Assembly: GCF_022398325.1 (NCBI RefSeq)
Contig: NZ_JAKEVD010000006.1
Span: forward strand, 104,166 to 168,165
Length of the DNA stretch: 64,000 bases
Source: Shewanella sp. Isolate13
GTDB lineage: Bacteria; Pseudomonadota; Gammaproteobacteria; Enterobacterales; Shewanellaceae
Direction: 5' to 3'
The notes under the pieces were generated by a model. That model was not told the DNA's origin. It worked only from the letters and a program-made list of their open reading frames with translations, and did not search any database. Below are positions 47,879 through 57,474 of the stretch, piece by piece (position 1 is the first letter of the stretch; each line of letters starts with the position of its first letter). The position numbers were made by a program, and so were the translations under genes.

Positions 47879-50800
47879 TTATTTTTTACCGTTACCATGG
47901 CCGTTGCCATTACCGCCACCGCCAGAGCCTGAGCTAGTTAGACTTAAGCTAACAGACGCCGTTGCCGTCTTATCACCGTCGCTGATGGTATAGCTGAAAC
48001 TATCACCACTCTTGAAGCTCTTTGCCGGTGAATAAATCACTTGACCACTGCCACTAATCTGCACACTTCCCTTTGACCCCTGACTCACTGAAACAATCGT
48101 CAGTTCATCATTCTCAGCATCCCAGTCATTGGCTAGCACATCGATAGCCACTGATGTTTTAGATGACATAGTCACACTATCGCTAACCGCCACCGGCGCA
48201 GTATTCACAGCAGACTTAACCGTATAACTTACACTGGTTTTTCCTAAATACTCGGCTTCACTCACATTCTGAGCATTAAGGCCAATATTAACTGCTCCAG
48301 CTTCTGCCTCGGTATCCGATGTCACGCTAATATTGACTTTAGTACTCGCTCCAGGCGCTAACGTCACTCGTGTAGAACTAGCACTCCAGCCACTTGGCAC
48401 ATCGGCAAACAGAGTAAATACAGCCTCAGGACACGCTTCACTGTCTTGGCTCGTTACTGTAGCGCTATAACTCACCTGAGTCCCTGCTGTAACCTCGCCC
48501 CCTTGAGGGTTTGATACCACAATCGATGGCGCGGCCAGTGTACAAGTAGGCAGTGGCTTTGCAACCGTATAGCTTGCGATATCATTGCCAATATAGCGAT
48601 TATCGAGACGGTTTGTCGCGCTCATATCGAAATCATACGTGCCATCTTGCGCAACTGTCGATGACTCAACGTTCAAACTAATATTGCGGCTCTCACCAGG
48701 CGCGAGACTCACCCCAAGGCTATCTGCACGCCAACCAGCTGGCACATTGGCTGTCACATCAAAGTCACTGCTTGCACAACTGCTGCTATCTTGACTGGTA
48801 ATAGTTCCTCGATAAGTTGCAGCCTCACCGGGAGCCAGCTCACCACTATTATCAACCGACAAGACAAATCTTGGGCTTGCCATGACGCAGGCCTCGATAG
48901 GCGAGTCAACAACATAGCTTACGATACCAGTCTGAGTGTACTCACTGTTACTACTGTCAACCGCAGTGATGGCGATATCATAAAAGCCATCGGTAGCAGC
49001 CGCTGCCGAACTCACATTCAAGCTCACAGTACTGCTCTTCCCTGGCGCCAAGCTGAGACTATTTTGTGTCGCCGCCCAGCCACTCGGCACTACAGCTGAC
49101 ACCATATAATCAGATATCGCACAATCAGCACTGTCATTATTGGTTACCGTTGCGCTGTAGGTCACAAGCGCTCCTGCTTCAACCCATGCACTTTCATTAG
49201 GCTGTAATGACAAGCTCGGACTCGCCTTAACACAGCTTAAACCCGAATAGCTAACACTGACGCTGGCACCTGAAGCATCGGCCCACTCAGTAGTAATCGT
49301 TACGCCGGCATCTGGATCGGTATAACTTGTTCCCGCCAACAAGGCTGCATCATCAAAATCATAAATACCACTATTTGGTGTCATATCGATGAGCAGGTTA
49401 CTCTGCATATCATTTTCAGTCGCTAGGTGTAATACCACACCATCAGTAATACCACTTTTGCCCGCAAGAAAATCGTCGAAACCTATCGCCTGACGATACT
49501 CAATGTAATACCACAGAGGTAAGCCAGTATCGGCATCGGTACCGCGTCGTACCTTAAGTCCCTTAGCGATGCCTGCTGGCAAAGTTTCATAAGGCTCAAG
49601 CTGATAACTACCGTCACCTTCGGCAGTAACTATCCCTCCAGTAGCAGGCGTTATCCAACCAAGCTGCTGTTTGCTAAACGCATTGAAATGTCCCGTTACT
49701 CCAGATTTACCCATGATATCCATGGTGTCGCCATACTCAAATGACATACAACGGCCCGTTAATACGCCTTCAGAGCAGTCATAATCCTTAGCATGATATA
49801 ACCCAAAGTTGTGTCCCAACTCATGGCCAACGGTACGCAGCGTCATTGAGCCGTTGATAAAGGCACGAGAAGGTTTTCCACCGATCGTCCCCTGACCTGT
49901 CCAGCCACAATCTGAATTCTCCGGATAGATATACACTAGACGATCATAGTCAGAAATGTTGACGCCACTATCGATTATCGCTTGACGGCCATAGTTATCG
50001 ATATCGTTGGTTCGACATGTCGCATCGATTGGCAGTGTAAAGTAACCTTGCACGTCACCGCTTAACCAAGTCTGACCGTAAGATGCTTCTAGGTAGTAGT
50101 CGTTGACAGTCCCAAATACCAGTTCCTGCGCTTCTGCTGTCGTCCAAGGCTGACTAGTGTTGTTCTGAAAGTTAACCAGTGCAACTAGTGTACGCTGCTC
50201 ACCAATAGTATTAGGCAAGCTAGATGTCGAAACGCTCATTACATCCGTGCCAGCGACAAGCTGCAAACTATCGCTTTCATCGTTGAGCACTAACGCGCTA
50301 GTTTCTGTTTGATCAGTATTGCTCCCTTTAAACATCCAACCTTTAACTTTAATGTGAGCGCCTGTTTTCAGCTGCTCAAACTTAGCTCCTTTAGGAAGAT
50401 GTAAGTCTACCGAGCCATTCTCAGTTATTAACGAGTGACGCAGCTGGCTATGGCTACCATCCTCATAATCTACATATGACTGCTGCAACTCACCTCTAAG
50501 CTCACGCTTTTGAGTCAGCATAGCCAATACATCTTTTGGCATGCCAGCTCTGGCGGACTCTGGCAATACAGCACGAACTGCCGCTTGAGGATCGGTTTTA
50601 ACCAAATCGTTGAGCAATCCCTGACGGGTTTTGGCCTGTTCAACTAATTGCTGTTTAAGCTGCTGCTTGTTTGGCTTACTCGCATGACGAAACTCAGCCA
50701 TACTACTGGCAAGCAGCAAGGTCTGATCTTCAACCCGTTGTTTATGGGGATTTGCTTTCCAGCCCTGAGCATGACCTTGCTTTTGAGCATATCCATGAAC

Positions 50801-50980
50801 ATGGCTATGACTGGCCGAGCTATTATTGTTTGGGGTGCTAGAATATCTGGCATCGGCAGCCGATGCGGCAGTAGAAGCGACTGAAAAAGTGAAGGCAGAG
50901 AAGGCCAATAATGTTGTGACCGATAGCTTCAAAATTGTGGCAGCCGAATGCGATGCCAATTTGACATTTTTGTTATTCAA
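47879..50980 (-). CDS. Secreted metzincin-type metallopeptidase (M11-like) with Ig-like repeats
   Basis: 1033 residues. The start appears to be TTG at 50980 (AGGGG nine bases upstream); no in-frame ATG precedes the signal peptide, which ends near TAASAADA. Zinc motif HELGHNFGLYH at 386-396 with a Met-turn candidate YGDTMDIMG, as in gametolysin-like M11 enzymes. Then three NEW3-like repeats of about 115 residues (from 583, 698 and 813), each with VPxGWxA and LAPGxS. Next come one cadherin-like domain (about 927-1015; DVLANDWDAENDELTI) and a Gly/Asn/His tail. Probably an exported protease with substrate- or surface-binding domains. Confidence 0.87.
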   Translation of the reverse strand: MNNKNVKLASHSAATILKLSVTTLLAFSAFTFSVASTAASAADARYSSTPNNNSSASHSHVHGYAQKQGHAQGWKANPHKQRVEDQTLLLASSMAEFRHASKPNKQQLKQQLVEQAKTRQGLLNDLVKTDPQAAVRAVLPESARAGMPKDVLAMLTQKRELRGELQQSYVDYEDGSHSQLRHSLITENGSVDLHLPKGAKFEQLKTGAHIKVKGWMFKGSNTDQTETSALVLNDESDSLQLVAGTDVMSVSTSSLPNTIGEQRTLVALVNFQNNTSQPWTTAEAQELVFGTVNDYYLEASYGQTWLSGDVQGYFTLPIDATCRTNDIDNYGRQAIIDSGVNISDYDRLVYIYPENSDCGWTGQGTIGGKPSRAFINGSMTLRTVGHELGHNFGLYHAKDYDCSEGVLTGRCMSFEYGDTMDIMGKSGVTGHFNAFSKQQLGWITPATGGIVTAEGDGSYQLEPYETLPAGIAKGLKVRRGTDADTGLPLWYYIEYRQAIGFDDFLAGKSGITDGVVLHLATENDMQSNLLIDMTPNSGIYDFDDAALLAGTSYTDPDAGVTITTEWADASGASVSVSYSGLSCVKASPSLSLQPNESAWVEAGALVTYSATVTNNDSADCAISDYMVSAVVPSGWAATQNSLSLAPGKSSTVSLNVSSAAAATDGFYDIAITAVDSSNSEYTQTGIVSYVVDSPIEACVMASPRFVLSVDNSGELAPGEAATYRGTITSQDSSSCASSDFDVTANVPAGWRADSLGVSLAPGESRNISLNVESSTVAQDGTYDFDMSATNRLDNRYIGNDIASYTVAKPLPTCTLAAPSIVVSNPQGGEVTAGTQVSYSATVTSQDSEACPEAVFTLFADVPSGWSASSTRVTLAPGASTKVNISVTSDTEAEAGAVNIGLNAQNVSEAEYLGKTSVSYTVKSAVNTAPVAVSDSVTMSSKTSVAIDVLANDWDAENDELTIVSVSQGSKGSVQISGSGQVIYSPAKSFKSGDSFSYTISDGDKTATASVSLSLTSSGSGGGGNGNGHGNGKK

Positions 50981-51391
50981 ATATCATTACCCCTAAGAGT
51001 CGAACGTACTTATTTAAACCTGCCTAACGACAGATTTCTCATTTTGGTATTATCGGTATGAAAATTAATAAATAATCATAATGCAAAGGACGAAAACCCT
51101 TGCTGGCTCTGGGTTTGACCGGAGCAACCTGGCGGCATACTAGCAAAGAGGCAGATTGGATTACAAACATGAATTGATCATTTTTTGATCGATCGAACAC
51201 TTTTTAACCGCTTATTCCACTAAGTAATTGATAAGCGACATTCGATCAAAAAAGTAATTTTCTGGTGATAATTTATACAGAACTATAATTGGGCTTTTAT
51301 AAGACTTGAGTTTTGACAATCGCAGCGCTAATAGCAGCACTCTGCAAACCTATGATATGAAATCCGATAAACGGCATTAGCTATCCAATGT
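50981..51391. promoter_or_regulatory. Gene-free region upstream of the metallopeptidase gene
   Basis: About 410 bp without a gene, holding the promoter of the peptidase gene by position. A perfect 12-bp inverted repeat, TTTTTTGATCGA (51181-51192) and TCGATCAAAAAA (51242-51253), has a 49-base spacer. I see no copy of the TGTWTCA-N4-TGAAACA palindrome and no -24/-12 element toward the peptidase. Confidence 0.5.
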
Positions 51392-51417
51392 AAAAAAAGC
51401 GCCATTTAGGCGCTTTT
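51392..51417 (-). terminator. Terminator of the comEC-msbA-lpxK-ycaR operon
   Basis: AAGCGCC-ATTTA-GGCGCTT with an A7 run on the plus strand (T7 on the minus strand), 16 bp after the ycaR-like stop codon. Confidence 0.85.
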
Positions 51418-51432
51418 CGATGATAGTAAAAC

Positions 51433-51606
51433 TTACTCGACTAACGGCTCTGCTTTGTTTTCTAATAGCACTGGAATACCATCATTAATTGGGTAAACAA
51501 GCTTATCTGCTTTACAGATCAGCTGTTGGGCGTCTTTGTTGTATTCAAGCTTGCCTTTACATACTGGGCACGCAACGATTTCGAGTAGTTTTTTATCAAA
51601 TGCCAT
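51433..51606 (-). CDS. ycaR: Trm112 family zinc-ribbon protein (YcaR-like)
   Basis: 57 residues. [20 protein letters not shown], then [20 protein letters not shown], matches the short Trm112/YcaR family, with CPVC as one metal half and a single later Cys. It sits 11 bp after lpxK. In enterics it lies between lpxK and kdsB, but here kdsB does not follow. The function is unclear; Trm112 relatives act as methyltransferase partners. Confidence 0.9.
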   Translation of the reverse strand: MAFDKKLLEIVACPVCKGKLEYNKDAQQLICKADKLVYPINDGIPVLLENKAEPLVE

Positions 51607-51617
51607 TTCGAATACCT

Positions 51618-52610
51618 TTACTTATCTGCTACTAACCGATCTATTTTAGCGAGTAGTTGTTGATCAAATGAGGCGGATAGCTTCGCATCTACGGCGAGAT
51701 ACCACCAGTTATCTTTTGCAAAATCGCGACATTTCACCGCATCTTTTTCTGTCATGGCCAAGATACGACCACGCGCGAGTTCATTTAGCACTGATTCACT
51801 GTAAGTACTATGGTCGTCAAAGACTTGGGTTTGCTCCAATTGGTAACCTTGGGCAGTTAACGTATCGAAAAAACGCTGTGGATTACCAATCCCTGCCATC
51901 GCGACCAGTGGCGAGTCTGTAGTCGGACTCCCTCCAGCATCATACTGACTCGAAACAGGTAACCATGCTGATGGATGCAGTGTCATCTGCACCTCTCCTT
52001 GCAAAGCCCTGCCGCCATTAACGATGATGTGGTCCACACTTTGTAAGCGCCAAGCCCCTTCTCTAAGTGGGCCTGCTGGCAGTAACATGCCATTACCGAA
52101 GCGGCGTTCACCATCGAGAATAACCAGCTCAATATCTCGAGCCAATTGATAGTGTTGTAGGCCATCGTCACTGATGATGATATCAACATCAAATTCAGCT
52201 AATAGCTTATTTGCCGCATCGACTCGTTTAGCCCCAACCACCATAGGCACCTGCGTACGCTTAACTATCATCGATGGCTCATCGCCTACCGTATCAGCGG
52301 AATCTTCAGGCAGAACCGCTCTGACACCATCAATCTCGACCCCATAGCCACGGCTGATCACCCCAGGCTTTAAGCCGTGCTTTCTGAGTAACTCGATAAG
52401 ATAGATAACAGTTGGCGTTTTACCGCTGCCGCCAACGGTAATATTTCCGACGATAATCACTGGCACGGGGAGTTTTATCGCCTTCTTGAGTCCTAAGCGG
52501 AACAGTAGGCGTCGAAACCCTGTGATAGCGGAAAATAGTAAGGCAAGAGGCCACAACACAAACCTAAGCGGGTGGCCCTGATACCATAACTTATTAACCC
52601 AAGACTGCAT
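51618..52610 (-). CDS. lpxK: Tetraacyldisaccharide 4'-kinase
   Basis: 330 residues. N-terminal hydrophobic anchor ([21 protein letters not shown]), Walker [14 protein letters not shown] near residue 55, and [19 protein letters not shown] (catalytic/Walker B). It phosphorylates the lipid A precursor at the inner membrane. The ATG abuts the msbA stop (TAGATG). Confidence 0.97.
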   Translation of the reverse strand: MQSWVNKLWYQGHPLRFVLWPLALLFSAITGFRRLLFRLGLKKAIKLPVPVIIVGNITVGGSGKTPTVIYLIELLRKHGLKPGVISRGYGVEIDGVRAVLPEDSADTVGDEPSMIVKRTQVPMVVGAKRVDAANKLLAEFDVDIIISDDGLQHYQLARDIELVILDGERRFGNGMLLPAGPLREGAWRLQSVDHIIVNGGRALQGEVQMTLHPSAWLPVSSQYDAGGSPTTDSPLVAMAGIGNPQRFFDTLTAQGYQLEQTQVFDDHSTYSESVLNELARGRILAMTEKDAVKCRDFAKDNWWYLAVDAKLSASFDQQLLAKIDRLVADK

Positions 52611-54434
52611 CTAGCTACCAAACTGCATCTGATACAGATTAGCGTAAACGCCGCCTTTAGCCAGCAAGGCTTCGTGGTTACCACGTTCAACAATCTGTCC
52701 TTGATCAACCACCAGAATTTGATCGGCACTTTCAATAGTTGATAAACGGTGAGCGATCACGATAGAGGTACGGTTTTGACGCAGATTATCTAAGCCCTGT
52801 TGAATCGCCTTCTCTGACTCGGTATCGAGTGCAGAGGTCGCCTCATCAAGAATTAATACCGGCGCATTACGCAAAATCGCGCGTGCAATCGCAATACGTT
52901 GTCTCTGACCGCCAGAGAGCATCACGCCATTTTCACCAATTTGGGTGTCTAAACCCTGCTCCATCGGCTCAATAAACTCCATCGCATGGGCAAGCGTGGC
53001 CGCCTCGATGATCTGCTCTCTTGTCGCGACACCTGGATAGGCGTAAGCAATATTGTTGGCAATCGTGTCGTTAAACAAGGTCACTTGCTGGGAAACCAGT
53101 GCTACCTGACTGCGTAACGTCTTAAGCTTATAATCATCGATATTTTGGCCGTCGAGCGTAATCTCCCCCGCCTTAAGACCGGTGTAGAAGCGGGTCACTA
53201 GACTGGCAATAGTCGACTTGCCCGAACCTGAGCGGCCAACCAATGCAAGAGTCTGCCCCTGCTCAACTTTAAAGTCGATATTGTTAAGTGCTAACTTTTC
53301 CTGTCCAGGATAACTAAAGTCCACATGGTTAAAGGCAAGCTCGCCTTTAACGCGCTCAACTTCCACTGTACCTGTATCACTTTCAGGCTCGGTATCGAGT
53401 AACTCAAATACCGTGGTACAGGCGGCAATACCGCGCTGAAATTCAGCGTTAACACGGGTGAGGTTTTTAATCGGCTGCAGCATAGCAAGCATGGCACCTA
53501 AAATGGTGGCAAAGGTACCAGCAGTAAGCTCGGCTTTCATGCTGTCGATGCTGGCAGCATATAGCACAAATGCCAACGCAAAAGAGCCGATAATCATCAC
53601 TAGCGGCTGACTAATGGCCTGCGCCGTTGCCAGCTTCATGGTTTGATAACGGTTTTGACCATTTACTTTAGCGAAACGCTTGGCTTCCGTTTCTTGACCG
53701 CCGAAAGAAAGCACATTCTTATGGCCTTTGATCATCTGCTCGGTAGCTGCTGTCACACCGCCCATGGCTGTTTGAATCTGTTTAGAGACCTTTCTGAAAC
53801 GACGGCTGACGACGGTGATCACTACGCCGATAATGGGGCCAACAACCAAGATCACCAAAGATAATTTCCAAGAGAAATAGAACATGATTGCAATCATGCC
53901 GATGACTGTGATGCTATCACGAACGATAGTGATAAGCGCGCTGCCCGACGCGCGAGCAATTTGTTCGGTGTCATAGGTGACGCGAGAGATCAGGTTACCC
54001 GTGTTTTCTGAGTCCATATAACTCACAGGTAGAGTCAGATAGTGCTCAAACACCTCTTGACGCATATCCATGATCACCCGTGCACTCATGTAGGAGATGC
54101 AATAGGTCGATAGAAAGTTGGCAAGACCACGAAGCGAGAATAATCCGATAACCACGAACGGCGCCATCATTAGGACATCACTCGATGAGTTGAAACCACC
54201 GCTCGTGCCTAAGTCTATACTACTGATCCCACCAGCAGCTTGAGCCGCCTGTCCAGCTTGGCCGCCAAAGCCTTCATCGATGAAAGGCTTAATCACCGCA
54301 ATAAAAGTGGCATCGACAAGGGCGTACATTGCAAGGCCAATGATGGCAAAAGCTAATACTGCTTTAAGAGGCTTTAAATACCCTAGTAGGCGCTTAAAAA
54401 CAGTCCAGACTTCATTTTTAGAAGATGTTGTCAT
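52611..54434 (-). CDS. msbA: Lipid A/LPS flippase MsbA (ABC exporter)
   Basis: 607 residues, a fused membrane plus ATPase half-transporter. Six helices over about 20-320 with SVSYM-like coupling segments (LPVSYMDSENTGNLISRVTYD). Walker A VGRSGSGKST near 385, signature LSGGQRQRIAIARA, and Walker B VLILDEATSALD. It flips core-lipid A across the inner membrane as a homodimer. The periplasmic loop has an unusual Gly/Ala-rich insert (GGQAGQAAQAAGG near residues 60-75). Confidence 0.97.
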   Translation of the reverse strand: MTTSSKNEVWTVFKRLLGYLKPLKAVLAFAIIGLAMYALVDATFIAVIKPFIDEGFGGQAGQAAQAAGGISSIDLGTSGGFNSSSDVLMMAPFVVIGLFSLRGLANFLSTYCISYMSARVIMDMRQEVFEHYLTLPVSYMDSENTGNLISRVTYDTEQIARASGSALITIVRDSITVIGMIAIMFYFSWKLSLVILVVGPIIGVVITVVSRRFRKVSKQIQTAMGGVTAATEQMIKGHKNVLSFGGQETEAKRFAKVNGQNRYQTMKLATAQAISQPLVMIIGSFALAFVLYAASIDSMKAELTAGTFATILGAMLAMLQPIKNLTRVNAEFQRGIAACTTVFELLDTEPESDTGTVEVERVKGELAFNHVDFSYPGQEKLALNNIDFKVEQGQTLALVGRSGSGKSTIASLVTRFYTGLKAGEITLDGQNIDDYKLKTLRSQVALVSQQVTLFNDTIANNIAYAYPGVATREQIIEAATLAHAMEFIEPMEQGLDTQIGENGVMLSGGQRQRIAIARAILRNAPVLILDEATSALDTESEKAIQQGLDNLRQNRTSIVIAHRLSTIESADQILVVDQGQIVERGNHEALLAKGGVYANLYQMQFGS

Positions 54435-54466
54435 TGAGGAATTAACATATTGGCAAAAGAAGCATT

Positions 54467-56848
54467 CTACTCTGGATTTTTAATCAGGCCAAACCTAAAC
54501 ACTTGGTTATACCAAAATGGTGCAAAATCTGACCGACAAGTACGAATTTTCATAGTTTTTCGATTAAATAAAATACTTATCTGTCCTGAATCTCCACTAG
54601 TTAAAGTCGAAATATTTCGTTTTTGGTAACGCTCAACGACCTCTTTTCTAGGAAATCCCCAACGGTTTCGAAACCCTGCAGGAAAAACAACCAAATCTGG
54701 TGATACCGCATCGATAAACACTTCGGTGGATGAGGTCTTACTACCATGGTGCGGCGCAATTAACACTTGGCTTTGTAAGTTAACACCGCGATTATGCATG
54801 TTAGCGATTAACTTCAGTTCAGCGCTTCTTTCTATATCGCCACTGAGTAACACACTGTTGCTCATATCACTCACCCTAATCACACATGAACCGTTGTTAC
54901 CCGGTGTTGCCTCACTCGGCGCTAACACCTCTAATGCGAGACTTTGCCATTGAAGCGTCTTAGGTCTACAGCTAACTTGCTGAGCCCGTGTCAGTTCAAC
55001 CCCAAGCTCAGTAGGCAGATCAGAGATCACCTTGACCTTAGGATAATGCCTGATAATCACCTCTGCCCCACCCGCATGATCATTATCCCCATGACTCACG
55101 ATTAAATAGTCCAGTTGCTGGATCCCATGACTCTTTAGAAATGGCTGCAGCACGCGCTCTGCATAACTAAAATTGTTGCCATAACGCGCACCGGTATCAT
55201 AGATAATGGCTCGCCTATTCTGCTCTATGACGAGCGATAATCCCTGACCCACATCAAGCAGATGAACTTGCCAGCGCTTATCGTCAATGGGCAGCAACTT
55301 AAACATGATCGTGAGTAACAAGGGAATGAACATCACCGACAGTATGGCTCGCCATCGCCCTTGTTTAAAATTGACCATAAGGTAAAGGCCTATTAATGCC
55401 ATCATTAAAGCGGCAATCACGTCGCTGGCAAGATCGATCCACATAAAGCCAACAGAACTGCTGTAGTCCAATATACTGACCACTGGCGACATAATATAAG
55501 CCGCAAGGCTAAATACGCCCGCAGCCGATAAACCTAAGTGGGTCAGCAGAATAAAAAGCAATAATGACAACAGGCTTATAGGAATGAGCAACAAGGTAAA
55601 CCAAGGGACTAGTAGCAGGTTCACAACCAAGCTGGCGAGTGATGCACCAGAAAAAAAGATCGCTTGAACCACACACAGCCCAAGGGTTAAGCGCCACTGC
55701 ACCGCCCAAAAAGAGAGACCTGCCGTACGAAGCTTATTCCACAAAGCCAAATGCCGACTTGGGGCAAGGCTCACATCGGTGGAAAAGCCCATATTGGCGC
55801 TGTAAGCCTCATCGCTAAACCGATACTGAGTCACCGTGAGTAAGATGATCGCCAAAGCACTAAAAGATAGCCAAAAACCTGCACTAAGCATACTCAAGGG
55901 GTCAAGCACGAGAACGATAAAGAGTGCATAAAGTAGCCTCTCCCAACTTGAGGAGTGTGTTTTCAATACACTCGAACAGATAAATGCCAGCAGCATGATC
56001 AGCGCTCTTTGTGTCGAAACGGAAAAGCCTGCAAGGTATGCGTACCCTATCGCTCCTAGAGCTGATACCGCCAAACACAGCAGCCAATTTCTGCGACTAT
56101 TGACAGCCGAGTATCGATACAGAAAAAAACGAGCCAAGATCAACAACCAAAGCGATACCACCGAAAGGTGTAAACCTGAGATAGCAAACAGATGGCCCGT
56201 CCCCGTATTTCGAAGCTGCTGCCAACGTGTAGAAGAGATAAGACTCCTATCTCCTGCCACCAGCGCAAGTAATAAGTCGCCACTTTCCTCTTCGACCAAC
56301 GCGGATTTCAATGCCGTAATTAACCTTGTACGGTAGCTTGGCGCGCTAGTTAGCATCTGACCACTAACAACCCAGCCTTTTCCTATAATATGTTTGGCTA
56401 GCAAATTCTTTTGTTGGTTAAAGCTGCCTTGATTTAACGTGCTGGTGATGGGCTTTGGCTTTATGGTTAACAACCAGCGCTGGCCCGGTGCCACGGGAGG
56501 CGCATCACGCCAAGTTAACCTAAGCTTTCTATTAAGAATATGGGGGGAAATCGGATCGATAAGCGTAATATCCATGCTGATCCGGTCGCCGTTTGTATGA
56601 ACAAATGATATGATCTCTGACTCGACGTTCAATGTATCGACTCGTTCACCTGTATTCCAGCCCATTAATAATGCATAAAACAGGCTAATCCAACTAATCG
56701 CAATCAGGCTTCCAGCGATAAATGGCACACGCTTACAGGCGGTAATAGCCACAACGATAAGTACTGGCAGAATGTAGAGTGTAGGTAGAGCAGGCCAAAG
56801 CAATGCTGAAACTATAGTGATGCAGTAGCCGCACATAAATCGATTCAT
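54467..56848 (-). CDS. comEC: ComEC/Rec2 DNA-uptake channel protein
   Basis: 793 residues from the ATG at 56848; the frame stays open further but would overlap the divergent DUF2062 gene. OB-like domain (about 85-190), the competence membrane domain with LFAISGLHLSVVSLW and AGFSVSTQRALIMLL, and a C-terminal metallo-beta-lactamase-like domain with HLLDVGQGLSLVIEQ, VSHGDNDHAGG and IAPHHGSKTSS. It moves single-stranded DNA across the inner membrane. First gene before msbA-lpxK, 32 bp from msbA. Confidence 0.95.
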   Translation of the reverse strand: MNRFMCGYCITIVSALLWPALPTLYILPVLIVVAITACKRVPFIAGSLIAISWISLFYALLMGWNTGERVDTLNVESEIISFVHTNGDRISMDITLIDPISPHILNRKLRLTWRDAPPVAPGQRWLLTIKPKPITSTLNQGSFNQQKNLLAKHIIGKGWVVSGQMLTSAPSYRTRLITALKSALVEEESGDLLLALVAGDRSLISSTRWQQLRNTGTGHLFAISGLHLSVVSLWLLILARFFLYRYSAVNSRRNWLLCLAVSALGAIGYAYLAGFSVSTQRALIMLLAFICSSVLKTHSSSWERLLYALFIVLVLDPLSMLSAGFWLSFSALAIILLTVTQYRFSDEAYSANMGFSTDVSLAPSRHLALWNKLRTAGLSFWAVQWRLTLGLCVVQAIFFSGASLASLVVNLLLVPWFTLLLIPISLLSLLLFILLTHLGLSAAGVFSLAAYIMSPVVSILDYSSSVGFMWIDLASDVIAALMMALIGLYLMVNFKQGRWRAILSVMFIPLLLTIMFKLLPIDDKRWQVHLLDVGQGLSLVIEQNRRAIIYDTGARYGNNFSYAERVLQPFLKSHGIQQLDYLIVSHGDNDHAGGAEVIIRHYPKVKVISDLPTELGVELTRAQQVSCRPKTLQWQSLALEVLAPSEATPGNNGSCVIRVSDMSNSVLLSGDIERSAELKLIANMHNRGVNLQSQVLIAPHHGSKTSSTEVFIDAVSPDLVVFPAGFRNRWGFPRKEVVERYQKRNISTLTSGDSGQISILFNRKTMKIRTCRSDFAPFWYNQVFRFGLIKNPE

Positions 56849-56879
56849 AGTAAGTAAGTTAAGACAGCAAATTGAAGTT

Positions 56880-57386
56880 ATGCCAAAAAAAATAATTGAA
56901 AAGTTTATGCCTAAGCCGGAAACACTGCGCGAACACAAACACCTGCGCATGTTTGGCGATCTACTGCTAAAGCCCAATTTATGGACCTTAAATCGCCGTT
57001 CAGCCCCCGGCGCCTTTGCCGTTGGCCTGTTTGCGGCGTGGATCCCGATGCCCTTTCAAATGGTGTTGGCTGCCGCATTGGCAATCTTGTTTAACGTCAA
57101 CCTTCCCCTAGCCGTTGCGCTGGTCTGGGTAACGAACCCGATCACCATGCCATTTATGTTCTATATCGCCTACCTTTTAGGCGCGACACTTTTAGGACAT
57201 GAACCGCAGGCGTTTAATTTCGAAGCGAGCTGGCAGTGGGTCCAAGCCTCTGTTGAAACGATTGGCCCACCCTTTTTGTTAGGTTGCCTAGTGTTGGCTG
57301 GTATTTTTTCAGCTGGGGGCTATTTTGTAATTAAAAACCTCTGGAAATACTCGGTACTATTCAAATGGAAGAAGCGTTATAAATAA
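56880..57386 (+). CDS. DUF2062 membrane protein
   Basis: 168 residues. PGAFAVGLFAAWIPMPFQM and LVWVTNPITMPFMFYIAYLLGA are the hallmark of DUF2062, with three to four membrane helices (about 45-70, 75-110, 130-155). The function is unknown; it neighbours comEC in many gammaproteobacteria. Divergent from comEC across 31 bp, so their promoters overlap the coding ends. Confidence 0.9.
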   Translation: MPKKIIEKFMPKPETLREHKHLRMFGDLLLKPNLWTLNRRSAPGAFAVGLFAAWIPMPFQMVLAAALAILFNVNLPLAVALVWVTNPITMPFMFYIAYLLGATLLGHEPQAFNFEASWQWVQASVETIGPPFLLGCLVLAGIFSAGGYFVIKNLWKYSVLFKWKKRYK

Positions 57387-57406
57387 TACCCATTTGAATT
57401 TCCCAA

Positions 57407-57437
57407 TAAAAAAAGCAGCCATTTAGGCTGCTTTTTT
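57407..57437 (+). terminator. Rho-independent terminator, bidirectional
   Basis: AAAAGCAGCC-ATTTA-GGCTGCTTTT with A and T runs on both sides, between convergent DUF2062 and M23 genes. Confidence 0.93.
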
Positions 57438-57474
57438 ATTGCTTAGCATCAGCCCTTGCAGGCAGCGACTAGCT

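Noticed and set aside
47879..47940. GlyGly-CTERM sorting tail on the exoprotease
   Set aside because: A Gly-rich end is present, but no hydrophobic helix or basic cluster follows.
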